A DNA stretch of 64,000 bases. It comes from Mesorhizobium sp. SOD10 (lineage in GTDB: Bacteria > Pseudomonadota > Alphaproteobacteria > Rhizobiales > Rhizobiaceae). The translations under genes were made by a program, and so were the position numbers. Location: assembly GCA_000824805.1 (NCBI GenBank), contig CCNA01000002.1:124001-188000 (forward strand), given 5' to 3'. Under the pieces are notes generated by a model. It did not search any database and was not told the DNA's origin. It saw only the letters and a program-made list of their open reading frames with translations. Below, piece after piece: positions 32,504-40,900 of this stretch. Positions within the stretch are counted from its first letter, which is position 1. Every line of letters begins with the position of its first letter.

Positions 32504-33499
32504 TTAACGGCGGACAGCCGCCGCCATGCCCGAACTCGTCAATGCCGCAGCCTTCACGATACCGGCGGCGAGAGCGGCTCCTATCCCTTCGCCATGGCTG
32601 ATGCCGAAATCGAGCAGCGGCCGCAATCCGAGCCTTTCGGCCGCCTTGGCGTGGCCAGGCTCCGGCGACAGGCTGGCAAGCAGGCAATGATCGAGCGAGC
32701 CTGGATTGGCCCCATGGAGGACGGCGGCCGCCGCGGTCGCCACGAACCCGTCGAGCAGGACGGGAATCTTCTCCATGCGCGCCGCGAGAATGGCGCCGCA
32801 GATCGCCGCGAACTCGCGTCCGCCGACCCTGCGCAGAGCCTCGAGCGGATCGCCGAGACCGGGGCCATGGAATGCCAACGCCCGATCCACGACCTCGGCC
32901 TTGCGCGCGATCAAAGGCGCATCCGCGCCCGACCCCGGGCCAACCCAGTCAGCCCCCTCGCCGCCAAACAGCGCGGCGCAAAGCGCGGCGGCGATCGTCG
33001 AGTTGCCAACCCCTAGATCGCCCAGGCACAGAAGATCCGCGCCGCCCGCGACCGCCTCCATGCCGAAGGCCATGGTTGCGGCGCAGCCTCGTTCATCGAG
33101 CGCGGCCTCCTCGGTGATGTCGCCGGTCGGGATATCCAAGGCGAGGTCGAAGACCTTCAAGCCGAGATCGTTGGCGATGCAGACCTGGTTGATCGCGGCG
33201 CCCCCGGCGGCGCAGAGTTCGACTTCGTTGGCGGTCGCTGCCACCGGCCGCGGCGAAATGCCGTGCCTGACGGCACCGTGATTGCCGGCGAAGATCGCCA
33301 TCAATGGCCGGTTGATCGCCGGCGGCGCGCGCCCGCTCCAGGCAGCAAGCCAGGCTGCGATGTCCTCGATCTGCCCCAGCGATTCTTTCGGCTTGTCCGC
33401 CTTGGCAAACAGCGCCCGCACATGGGCGCCCGCCGCGTCATCGGCCGGCGGCAGGGCCGCAAGCAGGCTTCGGAAATCGTCGAAAGGCTTAGCTGGCAT
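32504..33499 (-). CDS. cobT: nicotinate-nucleotide-dimethylbenzimidazole phosphoribosyltransferase
   Basis: A 331-residue enzyme that makes alpha-ribazole phosphate for the lower ligand of cobalamin. Family motifs include IFAGNHGAVRHGIS, GDLGVGNSTIAAALCAALFG, GPGSGAD and the catalytic Glu in GISHGEGIGAALA. The ATG at 33499 fits the family length; the much longer in-frame extension to 34099 crosses two genes on the other strand. It stands alone among unrelated genes, and I see no cobalamin riboswitch upstream. Confidence 0.92.
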   Translation of the reverse strand: MPAKPFDDFRSLLAALPPADDAAGAHVRALFAKADKPKESLGQIEDIAAWLAAWSGRAPPAINRPLMAIFAGNHGAVRHGISPRPVAATANEVELCAAGGAAINQVCIANDLGLKVFDLALDIPTGDITEEAALDERGCAATMAFGMEAVAGGADLLCLGDLGVGNSTIAAALCAALFGGEGADWVGPGSGADAPLIARKAEVVDRALAFHGPGLGDPLEALRRVGGREFAAICGAILAARMEKIPVLLDGFVATAAAAVLHGANPGSLDHCLLASLSPEPGHAKAAERLGLRPLLDFGISHGEGIGAALAAGIVKAAALTSSGMAAAVRR

Positions 33500-33661
33500 G
33501 TCGGTTCGCGGTTCGTTGCGGAGGTCGCAAGCGGCATAGCCGCCTTCTCCGGCCGGCACAACCGCCTGACGATGCCGCGAATGCGTTGCCGTGCGGCGCA
33601 ATGCGGAGGGCTTGCATTGCTCCGGCGGTTGCACCATGTGGAATAGAGCCAAGAGAACAGC

Positions 33662-33892
33662 ATGTCCGCCATCGAATCCCCCTGCATACTGGTCTGTTCG
33701 ATCGATATGAAAACCGGCTTCTGTTTCGGTTGCGGCCGCACGCGCGACGAGATTTCCGGCTGGCTCACGATGACCCCTGAACTTCGCCGATCGGTGATGG
33801 CTGAATTGCCGGCGCGGCTCGAAACGGTGGAGCGGCGGCCGCGCCGCGAAACCCGTCGTGCCCGCATGGCGCGCGAGCGCGACGTTTCGTGA
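33662..33892 (+). CDS. DUF1289 small cysteine-rich protein
   Basis: A 76-residue protein with the DUF1289 pattern: [21 protein letters not shown], four cysteines spaced as a likely metal or iron-sulfur site, then [24 protein letters not shown]. The C-terminus is highly basic ([16 protein letters not shown]). It is followed after ten bases by the retropepsin-like gene, so they are probably co-transcribed, as often seen in Rhizobiales. Function unknown. Confidence 0.88.
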   Translation: MSAIESPCILVCSIDMKTGFCFGCGRTRDEISGWLTMTPELRRSVMAELPARLETVERRPRRETRRARMARERDVS

Positions 33893-33902
33893 GAAGAAAC
33901 CG

Positions 33903-34607
33903 ATGAACCGGCTGTTCTGGATCGTCATGGCGGTGATCGGCACCGGCGTCGTGCTGCTCATGCTCAACAATTCGGCCGGCCACACTTTCGGCATGAACAA
34001 TAATGATTTCGGCAGGCTGATCTGGGTCGGCGTGCTGGTGATGGTGATCGGCGCGAGCCTGCTCCGCTCGGGCCGGCCGTTGGGCGACATGGCGCGCAAT
34101 ATCGGCGTCTGGGCCGCACTGATCCTCGTGCTGATCGCCGGCTATCAGTATCGCTACGAGTTGCAGGACGTCGCGAGCCGCGTGACCGCCGGCCTTGTGC
34201 CGGGCAGTCCGCTGGCCTTGGGCGTGGAGAATGGCCGCCCGACCGTCACGCTCGACAAGGCCGGCAACGGCCATTTCGAAGCGCGCATCCTGGTCAACGG
34301 CACGCCGGTACGCGCCGTGGTCGACACCGGCGCGACCAGCACGGTGCTGACGTCCGAAGATGCTCAAGCGGCGGGTTTCAACCCGGCGGCGCTCAGCTAC
34401 AGCGTGGACGTCGCCACAGCCAACGGCATGGCGCGCGCGGCGACGGTCAGGACCGACGAGGTGGCGATCGGCGGCATCGTGCGCAAGAACATGTCGGTGA
34501 TGGTCGCCGCGCCCGGCATGCTGGACCAGAGCCTGCTCGGCATGAACTTCATCGGCTCGTTGTCGGGTTTCGACGTGCGCGGCGACCGCATGATCCTGCG
34601 GGACTGA
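33903..34607 (+). CDS. membrane-anchored retropepsin-like aspartic protease (TIGR02281 type)
   Basis: A 234-residue protein with three N-terminal hydrophobic segments (about 4-20, 38-54, 67-82). A retropepsin-fold domain (about 105-234) has catalytic Asp141 in VVDTGATSTVLT and the flap-following stretch DVATANGMARAATV. The C-terminal SLLGMNFIGSLSGFDVRGDRMIL is typical of the clan AA bacterial family. It is expected to act as a dimer on the periplasmic face. The ATG at 33903 is preceded by GAGAAGAAACC. It converges on dusA with a seven-base gap. Confidence 0.88.
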   Translation: MNRLFWIVMAVIGTGVVLLMLNNSAGHTFGMNNNDFGRLIWVGVLVMVIGASLLRSGRPLGDMARNIGVWAALILVLIAGYQYRYELQDVASRVTAGLVPGSPLALGVENGRPTVTLDKAGNGHFEARILVNGTPVRAVVDTGATSTVLTSEDAQAAGFNPAALSYSVDVATANGMARAATVRTDEVAIGGIVRKNMSVMVAAPGMLDQSLLGMNFIGSLSGFDVRGDRMILRD

Positions 34608-34614
34608 CCGAAAT

Positions 34615-35613
34615 TCAGGCCGCTTCGGCTTCCGCCGCCGCGAGATCGATTGCCGCAAAGGCGCTCTTAAGCACCTGCGGGCCGGCGCCGGGTTTGTTCG
34701 CATCGGTGGAAAGAATCTGCCGGAAGCGGCGCGCGCCGGGCAAGCCGTGGAACAGACCGACCATGTGGCGGGTGATGTGGCCGAGCCGCCCACCCCGCTC
34801 GATATGGCGCGCGGCATAGCCGGCCATGGCGTCGATCAGCGCCGGATAGTCGAAGGCGGCAGCCGCCTCGCCGTAGAAAGCAGCGTCGACGCCGGTGAGG
34901 ATCCCCGGCGTATGGTAAGCCGCGCGGCCGAGCATCACACCGTCGACATGGGAAAGATGCGCCGACGCCTCGGCGAGCGACTGGATGCCGCCATTGATGC
35001 CGATGAATTCGTCCGGCTTTCTGGCCTTCAGCCGGTGGACGCGCGGATAATCGAGCGGCGGGATTTCGCGGTTCTCCTTGGGGCTCAGGCCCTCCAGCCA
35101 AGCCTTGCGGGCATGCACCCAGAGCGCATTGGCGCCGGCGGCGAGCACGCCGTCGGCGAGCGCGTCGAGAGCGGGTTCCGGGTCCTGATCGTCGACGCCG
35201 ATGCGGCATTTGACCGTGACGGGGATTGTCACCGAAGCTTTCATGGCCCCGACGCATTCGGCGACCAGGGCCGGCGTCTTCATCAGGCAGGCGCCGAACG
35301 TGCCGGACTGGACGCGGTCTGACGGGCAGCCGACATTGAGGTTGATCTCGTCATAGCCGAAAGCCTCGCCGATCCGCGCGGCCTCGGCGAGCTTTGCCGG
35401 ATCCGATCCGCCAAGTTGCAATGCAACCGGGTGCTCGGCATCATCGAAACCGAGCAGTCGCTCGCGCGCGCCATGGATAACCGCGTCCGCCACCACCATC
35501 TCGGTGTAAAGCAGCGCGCGCCGCGTCAGCTGACGATGGAAGAACCGGCAATGCCTGTCCGTCCAGTCCATCATGGGTGCCACGGCTATTCTGACGTCTT
35601 GATATTTCCGCAT
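34615..35613 (-). CDS. dusA: tRNA-dihydrouridine(20/20a) synthase DusA
   Basis: A 332-residue FMN-dependent enzyme that reduces uridines in the tRNA D-loop. It has VAPMMDWTDRHCRFFHR near the start, NLNVGCPSDRVQSGTFGACLM with the catalytic Cys, and the FMN phosphate site FIGINGGI. The ATG at 35613 gives the usual DusA N-terminus; a GTG at 35652 is possible. The 5' end of dusA is a documented integration site for genomic islands, and an integrase-like relic sits immediately upstream here. Confidence 0.93.
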   Translation of the reverse strand: MRKYQDVRIAVAPMMDWTDRHCRFFHRQLTRRALLYTEMVVADAVIHGARERLLGFDDAEHPVALQLGGSDPAKLAEAARIGEAFGYDEINLNVGCPSDRVQSGTFGACLMKTPALVAECVGAMKASVTIPVTVKCRIGVDDQDPEPALDALADGVLAAGANALWVHARKAWLEGLSPKENREIPPLDYPRVHRLKARKPDEFIGINGGIQSLAEASAHLSHVDGVMLGRAAYHTPGILTGVDAAFYGEAAAAFDYPALIDAMAGYAARHIERGGRLGHITRHMVGLFHGLPGARRFRQILSTDANKPGAGPQVLKSAFAAIDLAAAEAEAA

Positions 35614-35932
35614 TTTTCGTAACTTCAACGAATTAAATCGCGTCGTGTGCACTCCATTTTACGCCATGACACGCCCCGTTTTCCGGTTTTTCGATGCCTC
35701 AGTGCACACGGAGCGCACACGAACTGGCCACCTTCACTAAACTAAAATCCGGCTCTTGGAGAGCCCAGATCTCCACCGCAATGAATCATCAAACCGTCAT
35801 TCAGGGAATCCCGAATCCTTTTAAAGAGCGACGTGCGTTAGGCATCGAGCAGATGACAGTAGATTTGAAGGCAATGGATGCCCTTCGCACGGCTGAACGC
35901 ACCGCAGGCCACAACCGAATTTACATCAGAGA
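35614..35932. other. low-GC junction upstream of dusA
   Basis: This 319-base stretch is visibly richer in A and T than its flanks. It contains inverted and direct repeats (35645-35720) and the integrase-like relic, but no intact gene. It looks like the scar or end of a mobile element inserted at the dusA 5' end. Confidence 0.55.
35645..35720. repeat. inverted and tandem repeats at the dusA junction
   Basis: GTGTGCACT (35645-35653) is an inverted copy of AGTGCACAC (35701-35709). The latter is followed directly by AGCGCACAC, an imperfect 11-base tandem copy. Such clustered short repeats next to an integrase start could be recombinase arm-type sites. This is an inference from position and pattern. 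Confidence 0.45.
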
Positions 35933-35990
35933 TCAAGGTGAGAGAGCTGCTTTCACCCAATCCAGCCGTGCGGCGGGGACGAGGCCGTAA
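35694..35990 (+). pseudogene. truncated tyrosine-integrase N-terminus (relic)
   Basis: The frame from ATG 35694 reads HELATFTKLKSGSWRAQI, which strongly resembles the N-terminal arm-binding segment of tyrosine integrases (typical: TxTKLPSGSWRAQV). After that match the sequence is unrelated, and the frame runs into the 3' end of the opposite gene. No core-binding or catalytic domain is present. I read it as a leftover of a dusA-targeting integrase, not a working gene. The match is short, so confidence is moderate. Confidence 0.5.
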
Positions 35991-37111
35991 TTGTAGAAAT
36001 TGAGGCCGTCGACCTCCGGGCGCCGCGCCGGCTTCACCTTTGCGATGAGCACATCCGGCCCGGCCATTTCAGGATAAAAGAGCCGGTAGCCAGCACCGAG
36101 GAACTTTCCGGCGCCGAGCGCGGCGCGACCGGCCGCCACCAGGCTTGCGACATCGTCCGGCCGCATGTCGTAGGCGCACAGGATCGCCCCATCGCAGACC
36201 TGGCCGAGCGCCGCGAGGTCGCAGCCTCCGAGCCAGCCGTCCTTCAGGTCAATGACGAGGACGTTCGTCGCCGGATGCGCCACCTCGCGCAGTTCAGCGA
36301 CGAGACTGGTGACCGGCTCGAAGCGCCAGGCAAGATAGGCGTGGAGTTCGGGCCAGGGCCGGAAGACATCTAGCCCGCCCGCCGGAAAATCGGGAAAGCG
36401 CCGCGCAGGCACCGCCCGCTCGCAGGCCTCTACGATCCATTGCGCGACGAGTTTTTGCGCCGCTTTACCATCGACGCCGGCTTTGGCCGCGCGATCCAGA
36501 CAGGACGGGCAAAAACACAACGAGAGGAGAAAATCGTCTTCCGGCGTGAGCCCGACGCCGTCCTTTTCATGGTGGTATTCATGCGCAAAACCCATGAAGG
36601 ACGGGCTTTCAAGCTCGATACTGTCCGGCCTGTAGCCATACGAGATATCGGCGACCAGCGCGCGGACATAGGCGCGCGCATCAGCATGCGATGGACAGAG
36701 GTTGTAATAATTGGGATCGCCGAAGGCGTTGCGGGTAACGGCTTGCGGATAGCGCATGCCGAGGCGCGTGTTGTGCAGGCACACGGTCCAGCATGAAACT
36801 CCTGGCCCGCCTGACTCGCGGCGGCGGATGAGCTCGCCAAGCACGTCGCCGCCCTCGCCGATCACATCCGCCACCTTTGGCTGAATGGTGAGATCGGCCC
36901 ATCGCGCAGCCGACGGCTTGAAGTAGATCGTGCCGTCCTCCGGGAAATAGGCTTTGCGCTTCGGGCTGCGCGGCTGCAGGAAGCGCCCGGCATGATAGGA
37001 GGTCGCGAGGCTCACCATGTTGAGCCCAGCGCGTTGCGTGAGGTCACGCTCGACCGTCTCCAGGCCGAGATCCTGGATATCCCACGGATAGGTCCACATC
37101 GAAAGCTGCAT
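35933..37111 (-). CDS. unrecognised protein, possible TIM-barrel hydrolase-like
   Basis: A 392-residue cytoplasmic-type protein whose family I cannot name. Visible features are MWTYPWDIQDLGLETVERDL at the N-terminus, CWTVCLHNTRLG, NLCPSHADARAYVRAL, SIELESPSFMGFAHEYHHEKDG, and a CFCPSC motif that could bind metal. The alternating helix/strand pattern and acidic clusters (IELESPSF) recall glycoside-hydrolase-like barrels, but this is only an impression. It is the last gene of the leftward catabolic operon, 43 bases after the M14 deacylase gene, so a role in the same pathway is inferred. Confidence 0.7.
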   Translation of the reverse strand: MQLSMWTYPWDIQDLGLETVERDLTQRAGLNMVSLATSYHAGRFLQPRSPKRKAYFPEDGTIYFKPSAARWADLTIQPKVADVIGEGGDVLGELIRRRESGGPGVSCWTVCLHNTRLGMRYPQAVTRNAFGDPNYYNLCPSHADARAYVRALVADISYGYRPDSIELESPSFMGFAHEYHHEKDGVGLTPEDDFLLSLCFCPSCLDRAAKAGVDGKAAQKLVAQWIVEACERAVPARRFPDFPAGGLDVFRPWPELHAYLAWRFEPVTSLVAELREVAHPATNVLVIDLKDGWLGGCDLAALGQVCDGAILCAYDMRPDDVASLVAAGRAALGAGKFLGAGYRLFYPEMAGPDVLIAKVKPARRPEVDGLNFYNYGLVPAARLDWVKAALSP

Positions 37112-37154
37112 GCTGGTCCTCGGTTTTCTGGCGCCGCCCGGCGCTGGTTCGTTG

Positions 37155-38165
37155 TCAGCCTTCGACGGGTTCCGCCACCTGCATCAGGCAGTCCCCGGCC
37201 TCGCACATCGTGTGCAGCCGGCGCGACAAAACGATGCCGCTTTCGGCAAAATGCAGGGCCTCCTCGGCGGCGTCCAGCCGCTCGAAATCGTGATACCAGC
37301 CCGCCACCTGCCCGGCGCTCACGCTGTCGCCGAGCTTGACCGCCGGTTCGAACCAGCCGCGCCGCGTCGCGTAGAGGCCCTGGCTGTGGCGCGACAGCGA
37401 AAGCAGCCGCGTCGGCACTGCAGGCCCGGCGCCGGCCGCCAGCAACGGCATCTCCATCAGGCCCAGCGCAACCATGAGGCTGTCGAGCGCGCGGGCGGTC
37501 AGGGCCATCGATTCGACCGTCGCCGTGCCGCCGCCGCCGAACTCGCCGCTGACGCCGATCGCGCCGGCGCGACGCGCAGCGCCCATCGAGGTCGGTGATG
37601 CTGGGCCGTTGTCGGCGATGAACCCGAAGGGCATGCCGAGCGTGCGCATCAGTTCGACACCGCGCCGATGCCGCTCGGGATCGGCGTTACGCTCGACGAG
37701 TGCGGTCGGCAGATGCTCCATCGAGGTGCCGCCGGAATGGATGTCGAAGACGACGTCGTGACGCGCAAACAGCTCCGTCTCCAGGAAATGCGCAAGCCGG
37801 CTGGTCGGCGTGCCCGACGGATCGCCCGGAAACGCCCGGTTGAGGTTGCCGCCGTCGAGCGGCGAGCAGCGCTTGGCCGCCATCACCGCCGGGGCATTCG
37901 TCATCGGCAGGATGGTGACGCGGCCGCGGATTGCAGCCGGATCGAGGCGGCGCACCAGCTTCGCCAGCGACAGCTCGCCCTCATATTCGTCGCCGTGATT
38001 GCCGGCCATCAGCAGCAGCGACGGACCTTCGCCATTGCGGATGGTGCAGATCGGCACCTTCACTTGGAAATAGGGCGACCGGTCGATCGAGAACGGGATG
38101 CTCAGATGAGCAAGCGTCTTGCCGTCACGGTCGAAATCGAGCGTGTGGACGAGGCCGGTATGCAT
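37155..38165 (-). CDS. M14-type deacylase (succinylglutamate desuccinylase/aspartoacylase family)
   Basis: A 336-residue zinc amidohydrolase. Zinc ligands are His57 and Glu60 in GNHGDEYEG and His143 in DIHSGG; the general base is likely Glu208 in VSGEFGG. The family removes acyl groups from N-acylated amino acids, and this subgroup includes the ectoine-pathway deacetylase EutE/DoeB. The other ectoine genes are missing, so the substrate is probably different. The ATG at 38165 follows AAAGGGG. It lies ten bases after the RidA gene. Confidence 0.86.
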   Translation of the reverse strand: MHTGLVHTLDFDRDGKTLAHLSIPFSIDRSPYFQVKVPICTIRNGEGPSLLLMAGNHGDEYEGELSLAKLVRRLDPAAIRGRVTILPMTNAPAVMAAKRCSPLDGGNLNRAFPGDPSGTPTSRLAHFLETELFARHDVVFDIHSGGTSMEHLPTALVERNADPERHRRGVELMRTLGMPFGFIADNGPASPTSMGAARRAGAIGVSGEFGGGGTATVESMALTARALDSLMVALGLMEMPLLAAGAGPAVPTRLLSLSRHSQGLYATRRGWFEPAVKLGDSVSAGQVAGWYHDFERLDAAEEALHFAESGIVLSRRLHTMCEAGDCLMQVAEPVEG

Positions 38166-38175
38166 AGCGTCCCCT

Positions 38176-38520
38176 TTAGACAGCCGCGACCGCGGTGACT
38201 TCGATGCGCAGATCTGGATCGGCCAGACGAGCTTCGACGCAGGCCCGGGCCGGTAGCCGCGCGGGATCGACCCAGGCATCGTAGATCTTGTTCATCGCTT
38301 CGAAGTCGCCGATCTGCGGCAGGAAGATGTTGACCGCCACCAGCTTCGACTTGCTGCTGCCGGCCTCGTTGAGAAGCGCCTCGACCTTGGCCAGTACGTC
38401 GCTCGTCTGCGACTCGATGCCGGCCTTGCGATCACTGGCGACCTGGCCGGCTATGTGCACCATGCCGCCATAGACCACCGCCTGTGACATCCGCGAGCCG
38501 GACTGGAAGTACTTGATCAT
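38176..38520 (-). CDS. RidA-family enamine/imine deaminase
   Basis: A 114-residue RidA (YjgF/YER057c/UK114) protein. It has the expected substrate-binding Arg in ARACVEARL and the sequence VVYGGMVHIAGQVASD. RidA enzymes hydrolyse reactive enamine/imine intermediates released by PLP-dependent eliminases. The gene immediately upstream in the operon encodes such a PLP enzyme, which gives this RidA a clear partner. Confidence 0.9.
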   Translation of the reverse strand: MIKYFQSGSRMSQAVVYGGMVHIAGQVASDRKAGIESQTSDVLAKVEALLNEAGSSKSKLVAVNIFLPQIGDFEAMNKIYDAWVDPARLPARACVEARLADPDLRIEVTAVAAV

Positions 38521-38555
38521 ATTGGATCCTTTCGAGGTTTTTTCTTGAGGCCGGA

Positions 38556-39881
38556 TCAGCCGAAAAAGGTCGGGAATGCGTGGACGACATGTCCGCTCTC
38601 GTCCACCCCGAAGATCACCCGGTAGCGGTCGAGACAGGTGCAGGGGTGCGAAATGCCGAATTCGATGACGTCGCCGACGGCGATGTCATCGTCCGGCTGC
38701 AGCGACAGAAATGCGTGCTGGTCGTTGAGCTTGATCACCTGCGGCTGCATCGGTGGCGCAGGCAGTTTTTGACCGGCGCGATAAACGGCGAGCGGTTTCG
38801 GGAAACCCTGGTCGAATGAGACGTCCCGCATTCCCATGCCGCAGATGGCGAGGCCCGGTTCCGGCCGCGACAGCAATTCAGCCCAGACGCGCAGCGCCGG
38901 ACGGAAAGAGCGCCGCGCCGAAGCGCCGGCACCGCCTACGGCAAAGCCGTTACGGGCGTCGACGGCGCCCAGCGATCGGTCGTAAATGCCGTGATCGTGG
39001 AAGAAGATGGCGCCGCTGCGCAGCACCAGCGTCGCCTTGTCGTCCCGTTCGACCAGCGGCGACAGCGCCGTCACCACCTTGTCGAAGAAGACCGAACCGC
39101 CGGCCGTCACGATCAGCGGCGCATCGCCGCCGATGCGGGCCCGCAGCCTGAGGAACATGTCGCCGACAGTGGCCAGCAGCGCGGAAACCGCCTCGTCGGT
39201 GCGAACCGGATCGGGTTGGGCGGCAGCGCCTTCATAGGTGGCGACGCCGGCGATCCGCAGCCGTCCGCCGGTGGCCGCGACGGCATCGGCGATTGCCTCG
39301 GCCTCTGTCGTGCTGCGCGCGCCCGCCCTCGCCGCGCCGAGCTCGATCAGGACGCGCAATGGCGCAAGGTCTGCATTGCCGTGCCATGCGTCGGCGAGAG
39401 CCCGCACGATCGCGACTGAGTCGACAAAGACGTAGATCTCGGCACCCGGCCAGGCGCCAATCAGTTTTGCCAATCGGCTCGCACCACCGGCGCCGCCGAC
39501 CTCATTAGCGATGATCAACCGGGAGAGACCCGCTTTCAGCATCACCGTCGCCTGCCTGATATCGGCGACCGTCGTGCCCCAGCCACCGGCCTCGACCAAC
39601 GAACGGGCAAGGTCCGGCGCCATCGGCGTCTTGGCATGCGGCGCGATTGCGGCGCCGTGCTCGCGCGCGTAACGCAGGAACAGATCGCGGTTCGAAGCGA
39701 AAGCCGCCTCGTCGAGTGTGAGCAGCGGCAGCGACATGCAACCATCGGCCGGATGCCAGCCTTGCTGTCCGACCAGGTTGGAATCCAATCCGGACGTGCC
39801 CGGAGGCACGCCACGGATGCGGTCGTCGAGCGTAAAATTTTCATGCACGTCAAGCGGCGGAGCCGATGTGTTCTCGTTCAT
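38556..39881 (-). CDS. DSD1/D-threonine aldolase-type PLP enzyme
   Basis: A 441-residue fold-type III PLP protein. An alanine-racemase-like barrel carries the PLP Lys84 in PHAKTPMAP. The C-terminal beta domain ends with SHPCTCLDRYRVIFGVD, the His-x-Cys metal motif of D-serine dehydratase (DSD1) and D-threonine aldolase. It should act on a D-hydroxyamino acid or a related D-amino compound, producing an enamine/imine or an aldehyde plus glycine. RidA is next in the operon. It is divergent from the amidohydrolase gene (77-base gap). Confidence 0.85.
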   Translation of the reverse strand: MNENTSAPPLDVHENFTLDDRIRGVPPGTSGLDSNLVGQQGWHPADGCMSLPLLTLDEAAFASNRDLFLRYAREHGAAIAPHAKTPMAPDLARSLVEAGGWGTTVADIRQATVMLKAGLSRLIIANEVGGAGGASRLAKLIGAWPGAEIYVFVDSVAIVRALADAWHGNADLAPLRVLIELGAARAGARSTTEAEAIADAVAATGGRLRIAGVATYEGAAAQPDPVRTDEAVSALLATVGDMFLRLRARIGGDAPLIVTAGGSVFFDKVVTALSPLVERDDKATLVLRSGAIFFHDHGIYDRSLGAVDARNGFAVGGAGASARRSFRPALRVWAELLSRPEPGLAICGMGMRDVSFDQGFPKPLAVYRAGQKLPAPPMQPQVIKLNDQHAFLSLQPDDDIAVGDVIEFGISHPCTCLDRYRVIFGVDESGHVVHAFPTFFG

Positions 39882-39958
39882 CCGATGATATCTCTTCCGC
39901 TATCACCAAACGAAGGCCGGACCGATTGCCGGCGCTCCCCACGGCCTGCGAGGATCGC

Positions 39959-40900
39959 GTGCCCAATCCCTATTCCGGACCGATCGTCGACGCGCATCAT
40001 CATCTGTGGGATCTCGGCCTTGGGCGGCATCCCTGGCTCACTGCCACCGCTGGCGAGCGCGGCGGCCTGGGCGATCTTGGACCGCTGCGTCGCAACTATC
40101 TTCCCAACGACTATCTTCGCGATGCCGCAAGGCACAACATCGTGGCCACCATCCATGTCGAAGCCAACTGGGCCGCAGGAGATAGCGTCGGCGAGACGCG
40201 CTGGCTGGAGACGCTGGACAAGGCGCGAGGCGTCGCTGCCCGCTACGTCGTCCATGTGCCGCTCGCCAGTCCGCAGACGCCGGCGCTCATCGAAGCGCAG
40301 GCCGCTTTCGACCGCGTCGCTGGCGTACGCGACATTTTGAGCTGGGATCCCGATCCCGCCCGCCGCTTCGCCGCCCGCGACGGCATCATGGACGATCCGG
40401 CCTGGCGCAGTGGCCTTGGCCTGCTCGCCCGCCACGGGCTCTCGTTCGACCTGATGGTGTTCCCACGCCAGCTCGCCGACGCCGCGCGCTTGGCGGCATC
40501 GTTCCCGGACCAGCAATTCGTCCTCAACCATTGCGGCAGCCCGATCGACCGCAACGCCGAGGGCATGCACAGATGGCGCGACGGCCTTCGGCGCCTCGCC
40601 GAACGCGACAACGTCGCCATCAAGATCTCGGACCTCGTCGCTTACGATCATAATTGGACGCTCGACAGCTTGCGACCGGTGGTGCTGCACTGCATCGACT
40701 GTTTTGGCGCCGGGCGCGCCATGTTCGGCTCCGACTTCCCGGTGGCCGGCCTGCATGCCTCGTTCGACGAGGTATATGACAGCTTCAAGGCTATCACGGC
40801 CGACCTTTCCGCCGATGAGCAAGCGGCGCTGTTCTGCGGCAACGCCAAACGCATTTATAGGCTGGACGACATCTCATCGACGAGCCTGCTCCCTGCCTGA
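39959..40900 (+). CDS. amidohydrolase/lactonase-family protein
   Basis: A 313-residue TIM-barrel hydrolase of the amidohydrolase_2 type (L-fuconolactonase / PDC lactonase relatives). Metal-site residues are seen in IVDAHHHLWD at the N-terminus, IHVEANW, FVLNHCG and the late Asp in MFGSDFP. The start is taken as GTG at 39959, with GAGGA five bases upstream; an ATG at 39866 would overlap the divergent gene. Its 3' end overlaps the convergent permease gene by 27 bases. A lactone or amide in the same pathway as the flanking operon is inferred. Confidence 0.82.
   Translation: MPNPYSGPIVDAHHHLWDLGLGRHPWLTATAGERGGLGDLGPLRRNYLPNDYLRDAARHNIVATIHVEANWAAGDSVGETRWLETLDKARGVAARYVVHVPLASPQTPALIEAQAAFDRVAGVRDILSWDPDPARRFAARDGIMDDPAWRSGLGLLARHGLSFDLMVFPRQLADAARLAASFPDQQFVLNHCGSPIDRNAEGMHRWRDGLRRLAERDNVAIKISDLVAYDHNWTLDSLRPVVLHCIDCFGAGRAMFGSDFPVAGLHASFDEVYDSFKAITADLSADEQAALFCGNAKRIYRLDDISSTSLLPA

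Noticed and set aside
33500..33661. Cobalamin riboswitch upstream of cobT
   Set aside because: I looked for the B12-box type sequence and the long folded leader; only about 160 bases are available and no match is visible.
35694..35990. Functional integrase gene
   Set aside because: Only the N-terminal segment matches integrases; there is no catalytic domain and the frame overlaps the end of the opposite gene.
37155..38165. Ectoine-degradation operon
   Set aside because: The M14 deacylase resembles EutE/DoeB, but the hydrolase (EutD/DoeA), ornithine cyclodeaminase and threonine-dehydratase partners and an Ehu-type importer are absent from the operon.
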